From the NCBI RefSeq assembly GCF_033568475.1, contig NC_133121.1:169323716-169387715 (forward strand): 64,000 nucleotides of DNA, given 5' to 3'. The DNA comes from Henckelia pumila (taxonomy: Eukaryota; Streptophyta; Magnoliopsida; Lamiales; Gesneriaceae). The position numbers and the translations under genes were made by a program. Position 1 is the first letter of the stretch. Every line of letters begins with the position of its first letter. Of this stretch, positions 23,940 to 33,930 are shown in pieces. Under the pieces are notes generated by a model, which saw nothing but the letters and a program-made list of their open reading frames with translations, made no database searches and was not told where the DNA came from.

Positions 23940-24572
23940 CTTATACAGCCAATAATGACGGTGTGTGTCGAAGCTATATGGAGACTAAACCGTGGAACAG
24001 TTTAGCTTTATTATTTCTTGCCACTTTCGGGCAAAATTTTTTTTGTGACAGAGTCAAAGTCATAGACTTTTTTTTTTGTTCTTTTTGAGTAAGTAAGTAT
24101 TTGTCGATTATCATATCTCTTTTGCATTTTGAAGTTGCTATTGCATACTTGTTTGATGAATAAAATACTATCGCTTTAACAATGGAGTACTTGGGAGGGG
24201 ATCAATCTCCCAAAATTTTGTCTCATGGGGAATTCCTAAACCCACTTGGTGCGTGGTGAGGTATCCCGGGACTTATAATGTTATTATGTCGTCCTGACCT
24301 CTTACAGCGTCATAAGTTCAAATGTCCCAAGGGGCTGGCCAAGCCTCTTACTGTTGGGAATTTTTTATGATTGCTAGGGTCTATGACGTTTATGTTGTAA
24401 GTAAGCGTTAGTATAGGAGAGGAGATATGATATGCTTTCGACAAAGTAATCTGTTTATATAAAAACAATAATCAAATTAGTTGAACAATGTATCACAAAA
24501 TTGTAATATGAAAACATAAGGAAAATATGCTAAAAAAGATAAATTTAGCCTATTATTGACGAGAGTTGCAGT
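23940..24572. other. Convergent 3' region between antisense gene and pol
   Basis: About 630 bp separates the two stop codons. T-rich stretches near 24068 and aataaaat near 24160 could serve 3' end formation of the antisense mRNA. No ORF of note. Confidence 0.5.
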
Positions 24573-27500
24573 TTATGCATAAAACTTCTTCAGGTTGGCC
24601 ACGTTCCAAGGCCTGGGAAGTATTCTTCCATCTGAATGTTTGAGGCGATATGTTCCCATCTTCACAATTTCAATTACTTTGTAGGGGCCTTCCCATTTCG
24701 GATCCAGCTTGCCCACAGACTTTAAGATGTCAGATTTTCTCAATACAAGATCTCCTACTTGGAAAGATCTTGGTTTGACTCTGTCATTGTATGCTTTAGT
24801 CATACAAGCTCGATATCTCTCGGCTCGTGTTGAAGCTCCATCTCTCAGTTCATCCACCAAGTCCAATGAAATTCGGAGGGCTTGGTCATTTCCAGATGGA
24901 GTGTACTGTTTCACTCGCCATGATTGCTCTCCGATTTCGGCAGGAGCCACAGCTTCCGCTCCGTAGGCCAAGTTGAAAGGAGATTCTCCAGTTGAAGAGC
25001 GTGGAGTGGTTCGATATGCCCATAGAACACTTGGCAACTCATCCACCCATTTTCCTTTGGCATTGCCTAGGCGTGTTTTGAGGTGCTGTAGAATGGTCCG
25101 GTTGGTGACCTCGGTTTGCCCATTTGCTTGAGGATTCCCTACAGAAGTGAAGAACTGCCTGATAGAGAGTCCTCTGCACCAGTCTTTTATCTTCGCTCCA
25201 GAGAATTGAGTTCCATTATCTGAAACCAAGGTTTGAGGAATGCCAAATCTGCATATTATATTCTTCCATAAGAAATTGATTACATCTCTCTCGGATATTT
25301 TGGCCAATGGTTCAGCTTCGACCCATTTGGTGAAATAATCCACAGCTACTATCAGAAATTTTCTTTGTCCGGTAGCAGGAGGAAAAGGACCTACCAAATC
25401 CATTCCCCATTGAGCAAAAGGTAGAGGACTTTCCAGGGGCTGTAAGGTTGTAGCCGGCTGGTGATGGAAGTTAGCATGCTCTTGACATGCATGACAATGT
25501 TTTGCTAACTCCATAGCATCTTGCTTCATCGTTGGCCAAAAGTACCCTTGGCGCAATGCTTTCCCCGCGAGAGCTCTGCCAGCTAAATGATTTCCACATA
25601 TTCCTTCATGAATTTCACGGAGCACATAGTTTCCCTTAGCTGGCGTTAGACACTTTAGGTAAGGTGAAGAGAAACCTCTTTTGTACAGTTCTCCGTCAAT
25701 GATCGTGAACCGAGCAGCTCTCACTCTAAGTTTTCGAGCTTCGACTTGGTTAGCAGGTAGTTTCTCTTGCTTTAAATAGTCGATTATTTCATCTTTCCAA
25801 CTAGGCTCTTTGCTGTCAGCACAGAAGACTGTAACATCACTTCCATCAGTTTCTTCCTTGCCATAAGTTAGGAATGTAATTTTCCTATTATCAATGTTGG
25901 CCAAGGAGCTTGCTAACTTGGCAAGGCGGTCTGCTGACTCATTTTCCCCTCTAGGTATCTGCTTTATATCATAGCTGTCTAAACGCGAGAGAAGCTCGTT
26001 TACTTGAGTGAGGTATGCAAACATTTTATCTTCCTTTGCTTCATAATTTCCATTAACTTGACTGACGATAAGTTGGGAGTCACTGTGTATCGTCAGTCTT
26101 CTTGCTCCGACTGACAGGGCCAATTTAATTCCCATGATGAAAGCTTCATATTCTGCCTCATTATTCGTTGCAGGGAATAGAAATTTGACGGCATATTGAA
26201 ATTTATCTCCCTGTGGGCTCTCCACAACTATACCTGCACCGCTTCCCGTAGAGGTTGATGACCCGTCGACATAAACCATCCATGTTTGGGTGGAACTCTC
26301 TTCTTGAGTTACTGTCATTTCTACTAGAAAATCAGCCAGAATTTGTGCTTTAATCGCTGGACGCGGGCGATATTCAATTCCATATTGGCTCAGTTCAACA
26401 GCCCACTTAACCATTCTTCCTGATGCTTCAGGACTCGAGATAATTTGTTTGAGAGGATGATTGGTGAGTACAATTATTGGATGAGAGTGAAAGTAAGGAC
26501 GTAATTTTCTCGCTGCAATTACCAAAGCCAGTGCCAGTTTCTCGATCTTTGTATATCTTAATTCTGCTCCGTGTAAAGTTCGACTGATATAATAAACTGG
26601 CTTGTGCTCACGTCCTACTTCAGAGACCAATACTGCACTTACCGCCTCCGCAGATATTGCCAGATAAATTAACAGGGTGTCACCTTCGTTTGGTTTCACC
26701 AACAACGGCGGAGAGGTCAGATGCACTTTCAACTCGTCAAATGCTTGCTGACACTCTTCTGTCCATTGAAAACCTTTCCCACTCCTCAACATTTTGAAAA
26801 ATGGTAAACCCTTGTCTGCAGATCTTGAGATAAATCGGTTGAGGGCGGCCAAACGTCCTGTCAATTCTTGGATGCCTTTTACACTCTTCGGAGGATTCAT
26901 GTTTAAAATATCTTTGATTTTTTCAGGGTTGGCCTCTATTCCTCGTTCTGACACCATATAACCGAGAAATTTGCCTCCTCGTACACCAAAAGTGCATTTA
27001 TCCGGATTAAGTTTCATCCTGTATTTTCTGAGTATACTGAAACATTCCTCAAGATCTTCCAAATGATTAGATGCTTGAATACTTTTGACGAGCATGTCAT
27101 CTATATAAACTTCCATGTTACGCCCGATCAATTGTTCGAACATGCTATTTACCAAACGCTGATAGGTAGCTCCAGCATTTTTCAGACCAAACGGCATTAC
27201 ATCATAACAATAAATTCCTCGATCAGTGATGAAACTTGCTTTTTCTCGGTCTTCTGGCGCTAGGCCGATCTGATTGTATCCTTGATATGCATCAAGAAAA
27301 GTGAGCAGCTCGCATCCTGCTGTCGAATCGACTAACAAGTCAATTCGAGGGAGTGGAAACGGATCTTTGGGGCATGCTTTGTTGAGATCAGTGAAATCTA
27401 TACACAAACGCCACTTTCCTCCAGGTTTTGGTACTAAAACCAAATTTGCAAGCCAATCTGGGTATGAAACTGGCCTGATGTACTTTGCCACTAAGAGTTT

Positions 27501-29900
27501 CTCCACTTCCGCGGCTATATGCCGATTTTTCTCTGGACCAAATGCTCTTTTCTTTTGCTTCACCGGTCTCATTTTCGGATCAACACGGAGGTGATGAAGC
27601 GCATATTCATGAGGTATTCCTGGCAGATGCTCATCACCCCAAGCAAACACGTCCAGATTGCGACCAAGAAAATTTTTCAACTTCTCTTCCAGCTCAGGAG
27701 GTAATTCGGTCCCAATCTTTAGGGTTTTTTTGGGATCAGTTGGAATGATTGCCACATGTTTCAGAGTTTCAGTTGCTGTTATTCTCTCTTTGCTCTCAGC
27801 TTCTTCATCCACCAAATGAATTCCGTTTTCACGCAAAAGCTTTCCGGGTTTTGGTGGTTTTTCCTCGCTAGAGACTTGTCTTTTCCGATTTTCTGACGAA
27901 CCCCGCAGAGTCACTACATGACACTCTCTAGCTAGACGATGATCACCAAGGGCTTCTCCTACTCCTCCTGGAGTCGGAAACTTCAGCTTCATATGATATG
28001 TCGATCCGATGGCTTGGAATATATTGAGACTTGGTCGTCCCAATATCACATTGTACGCAGATGAAGCTTTTACCACAAGGAATTTCACCATTTTAGTAGA
28101 CCGCTTGGGGTAAGAACCCAAGGATAGAGGAAGCGTTACCTCTCCCAAAGCTTCAACTATTTCTCCGGAAAATCCGACTAGTGGAGTGTTGACTGGAGTT
28201 AACTGTGCATTACTAATACTCAACTTTACGAATGCATTATGAAAAATTATGTCGGCCGAACTTCCTGAATCCACTAGAATTTTCTTTACCCAAAAATTGG
28301 AGATTGTGGCTGAGATGATTAAAGCATCATTATGGGTACCCCGAGGGTTCTCCAGATCTTTGTCACTGAATGATAATCCATCTTGAATGGTTCCAACTTC
28401 ACATATTGACAAGGATGTGGGGCTGGATAAATTGTTGGTTCCTTTTGCTGCTCGCAGAAGAGCTTTTCTTGCATTGTTCGAGTCGCCACAAGCAGGCCCC
28501 CCAGTGATTACGGCGATTACCCCTCCCGAGGGCAAATTTTCATCCGCTCGTTCATGCTGTTTCCCAGTTTCGTCATGGCGCTTTTGATAGTCATGTTTTG
28601 GTTGTTCGTCCCGACGCCTGTCGTCTCGTTTTTCACCGCGGGACTTGTCCACGAAATTCCCCAAATGTCCGCGCTTTATGAGTTTTTCAATTTCTGCTCG
28701 CAAACTGAAGCAATCTTCTGTAGTATGGCCTTTATCTTTATGAAAATGACAATACTTTTCCGAACGTAGGCACTTTGGGTTATTCTGCATTGGGCGAGGG
28801 GGACGTAACAATCCTTGTTTTTCAGCCACTACCAGTATATCGGTCAGACGTGCATTGAGGGGTGTATTCTGGAGACGGGGGCTCTGTGCTGTTCGCTTCT
28901 CGTCTCGCTTTCTAATATCTGGTTTATCTTCTTCTCTCTTTCTTTTATTCAGGTAGTGTGGTTCAATAGATTCCTCAACCCGAATGTATTTCTCAGCTCT
29001 TTCCAGTAATTCCTCTAGGTTTTTGGGCGGCCTTCCCGCTATTGATTCCTTGAACTTCCGATGACGCAAGTTTTGCTGCATTATTCCGGCTAACAAATCA
29101 TGGTTCACATGTAAGACTTCGTGCACCGCATGAGTAAATCGCCGAACATAGTCCCTCAGACATTCTCCTTCTTTTTGAATGACTGTGAACAAATATGCTG
29201 CTGTTTTTGGGTATTTTTTGTTAATTGAGAATTGCTGGATGAAGCAGTCAGTAAGTTGCTCCAAATTGGCAATAGATCCGGAGGGTAACTTGTTGAACCA
29301 TGTGAGCGCTCTTCCTGATAATGTTGTTCGGAAAATTTTGCAGTATGCAGCATCTGTGATATCATACAAATCCGCTTTCGCGTAGAATTTGTCAATATGG
29401 TCTTGGGGGTCACTCGTTCCATCGAACTCAGGTAAGCTGGGGATTTTGACTCCCTTTGGTAATGCTTCAGATAATATGTCATCAGTGAAGGGGCTTCGGC
29501 GTGACGGCAAAATTGCGGAAATATTCTCTCCAGTTACATGTGTGCGAGATCCATCCTTCCGAGCTGGATTAGTGATCTTGTTTTCGCCAGAAATGTCATG
29601 AACTGTGTGAACACTTGCTTCACCGTCTTTCTGAGTAGTATTTTTCTTGGTCCCCCCTTGATCTTTATCATTCACTTTAGATTTATCTTTATTTGGGTCT
29701 CCGTTATTAGGGTCAAGAGATGACGAGCCTTCAGTCTGAGCCTTTTTCTTGCTGCTTTTGCGCTTGCGAGTTTCTAGGTACTGAGCAACTGCATCTTTTG
29801 CTGCGAGTGCGGCTGTGTTTTCCATTAGCGCGGTCAAGTCTTCACGGGTGAGAGTAATACTCTGCGGTGCGTTTCCATTGTTAATATTTCCTTGAGACAT
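24573..29900 (-). CDS. Element 1 Gag-Pol polyprotein, intact (1775 aa)
   Basis: Encodes the retrotransposon capsid and replication enzymes in one frame. I chose the ATG at 29900 (MSQGNI) because codons upstream run through the primer site and LTR. Order by residue: gag about 130-330 with WFNKLP and FIQQF motifs; a CHFHKDKGH...C knuckle-like motif at 384-397; protease DSGSS at 544-548; reverse transcriptase with CIDFTDLN, FLDAYQGY and YIDD at 932-935; a first RNase H (about 1075-1170) whose usual catalytic Asp position reads YLAIS; a second, archaeal-like RNase H with YVDGSS near 1210, NNEAEYEA and HSDSQ near 1272; integrase with HHCC finger and Asp 1501, Asp 1561 and Glu 1597 in D35E spacing. 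No chromodomain follows. The double RNase H assigns it to Tat. No internal stops or frameshifts. Confidence 0.97.
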   Translation of the reverse strand: MSQGNINNGNAPQSITLTREDLTALMENTAALAAKDAVAQYLETRKRKSSKKKAQTEGSSSLDPNNGDPNKDKSKVNDKDQGGTKKNTTQKDGEASVHTVHDISGENKITNPARKDGSRTHVTGENISAILPSRRSPFTDDILSEALPKGVKIPSLPEFDGTSDPQDHIDKFYAKADLYDITDAAYCKIFRTTLSGRALTWFNKLPSGSIANLEQLTDCFIQQFSINKKYPKTAAYLFTVIQKEGECLRDYVRRFTHAVHEVLHVNHDLLAGIMQQNLRHRKFKESIAGRPPKNLEELLERAEKYIRVEESIEPHYLNKRKREEDKPDIRKRDEKRTAQSPRLQNTPLNARLTDILVVAEKQGLLRPPRPMQNNPKCLRSEKYCHFHKDKGHTTEDCFSLRAEIEKLIKRGHLGNFVDKSRGEKRDDRRRDEQPKHDYQKRHDETGKQHERADENLPSGGVIAVITGGPACGDSNNARKALLRAAKGTNNLSSPTSLSICEVGTIQDGLSFSDKDLENPRGTHNDALIISATISNFWVKKILVDSGSSADIIFHNAFVKLSISNAQLTPVNTPLVGFSGEIVEALGEVTLPLSLGSYPKRSTKMVKFLVVKASSAYNVILGRPSLNIFQAIGSTYHMKLKFPTPGGVGEALGDHRLARECHVVTLRGSSENRKRQVSSEEKPPKPGKLLRENGIHLVDEEAESKERITATETLKHVAIIPTDPKKTLKIGTELPPELEEKLKNFLGRNLDVFAWGDEHLPGIPHEYALHHLRVDPKMRPVKQKKRAFGPEKNRHIAAEVEKLLVAKYIRPVSYPDWLANLVLVPKPGGKWRLCIDFTDLNKACPKDPFPLPRIDLLVDSTAGCELLTFLDAYQGYNQIGLAPEDREKASFITDRGIYCYDVMPFGLKNAGATYQRLVNSMFEQLIGRNMEVYIDDMLVKSIQASNHLEDLEECFSILRKYRMKLNPDKCTFGVRGGKFLGYMVSERGIEANPEKIKDILNMNPPKSVKGIQELTGRLAALNRFISRSADKGLPFFKMLRSGKGFQWTEECQQAFDELKVHLTSPPLLVKPNEGDTLLIYLAISAEAVSAVLVSEVGREHKPVYYISRTLHGAELRYTKIEKLALALVIAARKLRPYFHSHPIIVLTNHPLKQIISSPEASGRMVKWAVELSQYGIEYRPRPAIKAQILADFLVEMTVTQEESSTQTWMVYVDGSSTSTGSGAGIVVESPQGDKFQYAVKFLFPATNNEAEYEAFIMGIKLALSVGARRLTIHSDSQLIVSQVNGNYEAKEDKMFAYLTQVNELLSRLDSYDIKQIPRGENESADRLAKLASSLANIDNRKITFLTYGKEETDGSDVTVFCADSKEPSWKDEIIDYLKQEKLPANQVEARKLRVRAARFTIIDGELYKRGFSSPYLKCLTPAKGNYVLREIHEGICGNHLAGRALAGKALRQGYFWPTMKQDAMELAKHCHACQEHANFHHQPATTLQPLESPLPFAQWGMDLVGPFPPATGQRKFLIVAVDYFTKWVEAEPLAKISERDVINFLWKNIICRFGIPQTLVSDNGTQFSGAKIKDWCRGLSIRQFFTSVGNPQANGQTEVTNRTILQHLKTRLGNAKGKWVDELPSVLWAYRTTPRSSTGESPFNLAYGAEAVAPAEIGEQSWRVKQYTPSGNDQALRISLDLVDELRDGASTRAERYRACMTKAYNDRVKPRSFQVGDLVLRKSDILKSVGKLDPKWEGPYKVIEIVKMGTYRLKHSDGRILPRPWNVANLKKFYA

Positions 29901-29942
29901 TTTTGAAGTAATATGTGTTCTCAATGACGTAATGAACAGTTT

Positions 29943-29959
29943 CCCACGGACGGCGCCAA
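29943..29959 (-). promoter_or_regulatory. Element 1 primer-binding site
   Basis: Two bases internal to the 5' LTR, the minus strand reads TTGGCGCCGTCCGTGGG. TGGCGCC-type starts are common in Tat/Athila-type elements and pair with tRNAs ending GGCGCCA. The exact tRNA was not determined. Element 2 has the related TTGGCGCCGTCTGTGGG. Confidence 0.8.
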
Positions 29960-29961
29960 GC

Positions 29962-30396
29962 TGATGTAGCCAAAAATCACTTGTATAGGACACGATGCTT
30001 CCGCAATTTCCGGAGTATCAGTAAGTCCTGGTATGTTCCCGGAGGAGATCTTCAGTGGGTTGTTCCTACGTCACAAAACAAAGTCAGAGGAGCCGGGAGG
30101 GTTCCCGGCGAAGGCACTCCGACGCTCAAGTCAGTTATTACTCAAGGAATAATAATCGAGAGTAGAGCGATATATTGCTTAAGAAAGTGTGTACCTTAAT
30201 AATGAGATGACTTGAGCTATTTATAGATATTTGGAGAGCCTCATGGGCTTGAGCCTCTTATGGGCTTTTGTAGAATTCAGGGCCTGCTTGAATTAAATAT
30301 ATATAATATTTAAATAAGCTTGGGCCTTAAAAATATTCGGAGTGGACCTTAATGATTGGGCTTAGGCCCAGTTGAATTTTTAGGTGTAACCTATCA
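29962..30396 (-). repeat. Element 1 5' LTR (right copy)
   Basis: 435 bp, same ends as the left LTR. The element promoter should lie here, reading leftward. Confidence 0.95.
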
Positions 30397-30401
30397 GTAC
30401 T
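30397..30401. repeat. Target-site duplication of element 1, right (GTACT)
   Basis: Matches 20162-20166 exactly. Confidence 0.9.
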
Positions 30402-31500
30402 AAAAGTTGAAAAATAAATATATAATTAGACAGTATTTGGGAGACCTTTTAATTAAAATTTTGTAAAAATAAAAAAGTCGAGAATTACTTTCATATATTA
30501 TTTTAACTAGCTTCTTTGTATACGTAATACTTGTGCATATATTTTTTTGTATTTAAAAATATTATATTTTTTGAGATAAAAAAATTGATTGGAAAAAATT
30601 TGAATTTTTATTTTAACATAAAAAATAAACCGACCAAATTATGAGAAAATTAATTGATAATATATAAAATTAATGATATTTAATAAGGATAGATTTAGAT
30701 TAATAATAGTTAATAATGATAAATATAAAAGTTCACATAAATATATCAAAAATATGGTTTTATTGACCACGTTTGAAGCAAAATGGTTGGAGTGGAGTAG
30801 TCAATTGGTACACACGTGTGGCGTGTAAAGGGTACGTGAGAGTCTTGAGTGGCGCGTAATGACTAATGGGAATTTTTATTTACAAATTGTCTAATTTCAA
30901 CTTTTGATCAATTATTTCACGCCAAACAATAAATTAACTTCACTCAACTTAGATTGATTATATCATTATATGTATTTTTATGGATCCTTAATTTGCTCGA
31001 GTTATGTTTGAATGGATCGATCGCTAAAAATAAAATTTGAGTCGAGTTTTCAAACTACTTTTTTTTAGGGTACTTTTCAAACTAATTGTTACGATGTTTT
31101 GAAATGTTTTCCGAGAATTCGTGTTATTATATAATATAATATGTTTGGACTATGATTTCTCTGAATCTATTATTGTAGCGTGTTATCCATTTATTATTCT
31201 TTTTATGATGTGAGACCCGCAATTGTTATCATAGGATGTACATTAGATAAATATTTAAACTAATGCAATAGCCTACAAACTACGCACTAAGTAAGTCATA
31301 TGCGATAGACTCATCCAAAAAATTGTTGACAATGATAATCAAACTTTTTACCACCGACTAAATGATCAGCTAATTCACCAACTCGAAATATTCCTCGTGA
31401 GCGTGTTGTGGACTTATTTGATCCATGTATAGCATTGCATTTGTAGTATCAGCATTGAACTTTTTATTTATTTATTTATTATTTTTTGAGAATATTTATT

Positions 31501-31550
<50 letters not shown>

Positions 31551-31858
31551 ACGGTTGCTCGCATTTCCGATTTATTATAGGTTTAAAGTAGACATGCAAC
31601 ATTTGAGATGCTATGGAAAGGATCCTCGGTAGATTGGGATGGTTATCCAAATTAGTTCAATGGCGGAGGATTGTCCAAGAAAATATATAAAATTTAGGAA
31701 TTCTATCCACTTGATATGTGACATCTAATACAAACATTCTTCACTCCCAATAATAAACATTTGGAGTGTGAATGAGTGGTTCAACTATGAGCATAATTGA
31801 TGGCCCAACTATGTGTAGTCGAACACATAACGATGAGTCTGAGTTCTGATATCATGCT
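30402..31858. other. AT-rich spacer with (TTA)n microsatellite, no gene seen
   Basis: No coding region recognised. TTTA/TTA microsatellite runs lie at about 31460-31549. The last ~100 bases look like the internal leader of the LTR remnant that follows. Confidence 0.6.
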
Positions 31859-32392
31859 TGTTATAATTCAAACACCAGAAACCAATATCGAAAACAAGTT
31901 TCATAGCAGCAATCAAGAACAAGTGCGAAAACAAAAGAGAAACACAGAGAATTTACTTGGTTCGGATTATCAACCAATCCTACATCCAAAGTTCTGGGAT
32001 TCACCCATATAAATTCACTATGAATCAATCAAAGTTCAATCGTTATAATCCCCTTTCAATCTCAACACACGAATAATCAGAGAGAACATAAAACCAAAGC
32101 TCAACACTACAATAGAATCAATTCTTGATGTTGATAGCTCACCTGATAGCTAACTGCAAAAGATGACTCTTGAATCAAGGTGAGTTGCTGCTTTTCTTGG
32201 GATACGATTGAGAGAGAAGAAGTAACTAGATGAGTGAAGCTTTTTGTTGCTATATCGATCTTCAGATCTCAAAATGCCCTTAAACCTGCTTAACCGCCAA
32301 CCGCCAAACAACTAACTCAATGACCAATTATAACCATTGGTTCAAATCATGGGAGTCCCACTGAATTATATGGGGCCCACATGATTTGAACA
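31859..32392 (-). mobile_element. Probable Copia-type LTR remnant
   Basis: On the plus strand the segment starts TGTTATAATTC and ends TTTGAACA, a TG...CA pair. Just outside the left end is gttctgatatcatgc, a degenerate reverse complement of the TGGTATCAGAGC initiator-Met primer site. That suggests a 5' LTR of a minus-strand element whose interior has been deleted. No second LTR or target duplication was found, so the outer boundary is tentative. Confidence 0.45.
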
Positions 32393-33168
32393 AGTAAGAT
32401 ACATACACCTGTTCCATGGGGTAATATCCTTGGGCTAGGTTGAAATTTTTCCATTTTTTATATATAGTATCATTAATGAACAAGTTTTTTGCCAAACCTC
32501 ATGCAACGATGTTGGGTGACTCAAAATTATGAAATTATAATAATTTTCCTAAGTTATGTTAATTTCTAACTCAAACTATTTCTTTTTCTTCATATATTCG
32601 TTTTTGTGTATTCTTAGTTGGGTAGAACTCTTGTCAGAATATCTCACATATTTATATTTGTGTGGTTGATCGATCTGGTCTATGTATGTATTCATTGAAA
32701 AATGCTAATTTCGGTATGAAAATAATTTTTTTTCATAAATAATGTCGAGTCAGATATTTATCTCACAAAATTGACTTGTGAAATAATATAATAAAAATTT
32801 AATTATATAAAACACTCATTATTCCATCAAAATATTTTCTCACCAAATCAAACCCATTGCCCTCTAGGAATATGTTTGAAGAACAATATCTTAGATATAA
32901 AGTTTATCATCAATTGATTAAAAATATTTTAAATCGACTATTGCATGATTTGGTTTTTTTTTTTTGGAAGAAATTAAAAAATAAAAAATCCATAAAGTAT
33001 ATAAATATATATTAAAAAACCCTCAACGGGACGGGATATCCAAGTTGTTGGCATGAGTTCGATCCTCTCCATCGCACACTATTTTTTTAATCCGAGATTT
33101 ATCCAATGCACTTAGAGGTGTTGGTTCCATAGTAATAAATAATATGTATATTCTATCTATTCTTCTAT
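32393..33168. other. Spacer, no gene seen
   Basis: AT-rich. The words gttggcatgagttcgatcctctcc near 33047-33070 resemble the B-box part of a SINE and may be a truncated copy. cagatatttatctcacaaaattgac near 32751 resembles a common plant MITE-like repeat. Confidence 0.5.
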
Positions 33169-33173
33169 TCTAT
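33169..33173. repeat. Target-site duplication of element 2, left (TCTAT)
   Basis: TCTAT immediately precedes the LTR and recurs at 43070-43074. Confidence 0.9.
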
Positions 33174-33890
33174 TGATACCCCGGGAAGTCAGGGGTATCA
33201 GGGCTAGGGAAAGGCAAGAGCGTTAGGGCTTCTAGTCAGGACATCGAGCAGGGCTCTAGCCCAAATATTTTAGGGAGGAGTGGTGATACCCCGGGAAGTC
33301 AGGGGTATCAGGGCTATGGAAAGGCAAGGGTAGCAGGGTTTGATAAAGTCGGACTAGTAGCTCAGATACAAGGGAGTAGCTCATCCCGGATGGATGCGTG
33401 AGGCCGAAAAGACCAAGTCTTCATGGCTTGGGCAACACCCATTTCTCAAGAGCATGATCCCCACGATTGCCATAACCCCGAGCCTTCCGGCTTGATCGTG
33501 CGTGACAGGAAAACATGGGCAACTCCTGCACCCACGACCCAGACCGTGGCCACTACCCTAGAAATGCGGAGTAATTCTCTCACTCCAAAGTCTATAAATA
33601 CCTTGCTACAGGTATCCGTAGAGGTAGGTTCATCAAAAATCCCAAAATCACTATACACATTTTGCATAAAAAGCCCACTCTATTTATAAGTCTGACTTAA
33701 GCATCGAAGTGGCCCCGTCGGAAAACCTTTCGGCATTCCACTAACGTGCTTTTATTTCCTTTCCCCTGTGTGCAGATCATCTTGGTCAGGGAAGGACAGC
33801 TTACATACCATCCTTACCAGCTCGGTCGCCTCGTCAGGCCCACCTCGCTACCCTGATATCCTGGGAATTCGTTTTAGCGAAACATCATCA
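33174..33890 (+). repeat. Element 2 5' LTR with internal 110-bp duplication
   Basis: Starts TGATACCCCGGGAAGTCAGG. The same start recurs 110 bp later at 33284. The first unit ends with tttagggaggagtgg, the sequence that stands before the 3' LTR as its purine tract. The LTR therefore seems to contain a duplicated outer edge including a polypurine tract copy. Confidence 0.9.
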
Positions 33891-33907
33891 TTGGCGCCGT
33901 CTGTGGG
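33891..33907 (+). promoter_or_regulatory. Element 2 primer-binding site
   Basis: TTGGCGCCGTCTGTGGG directly follows the 5' LTR. It differs by one base from the element 1 site. Confidence 0.85.
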
Positions 33908-33930
33908 ACGCTTGTGCTATAAACGTAGAT

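Larger units (their letters stand above)
20167..30396 (-). mobile_element. Element 1: intact Tat-lineage Ty3/gypsy LTR retrotransposon
   Basis: A 10.2-kb element bounded by 435-bp LTRs (TG...CA) and a perfect 5-bp duplication. It is transcribed on the minus strand, so the 5' LTR is the right one. Order in element direction: 5' LTR, primer site with TGGCGCC core, single-frame gag-pol, a 630-bp gap, a gene on the opposite strand, polypurine tract, 3' LTR. A second RNase H (aRH) in pol and an antisense gene before the 3' LTR are hallmarks of the Tat lineage. The LTRs differ at one visible base (ggtgac against gatgac) and all recognised catalytic motifs of PR, RT, aRH and IN are present, so the element looks recently active and potentially autonomous. 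Confidence 0.95.

Noticed and set aside
29901-29993. 31-codon N-terminal extension of element 1 Gag-Pol
   Set aside because: Its codons run through the LTR end and primer site and begin with a non-ATG codon; the ATG at 29900 is the natural start.
33423-33689. 88-aa ORF repeated at 42602-42802
   Set aside because: LTR sequence of element 2.
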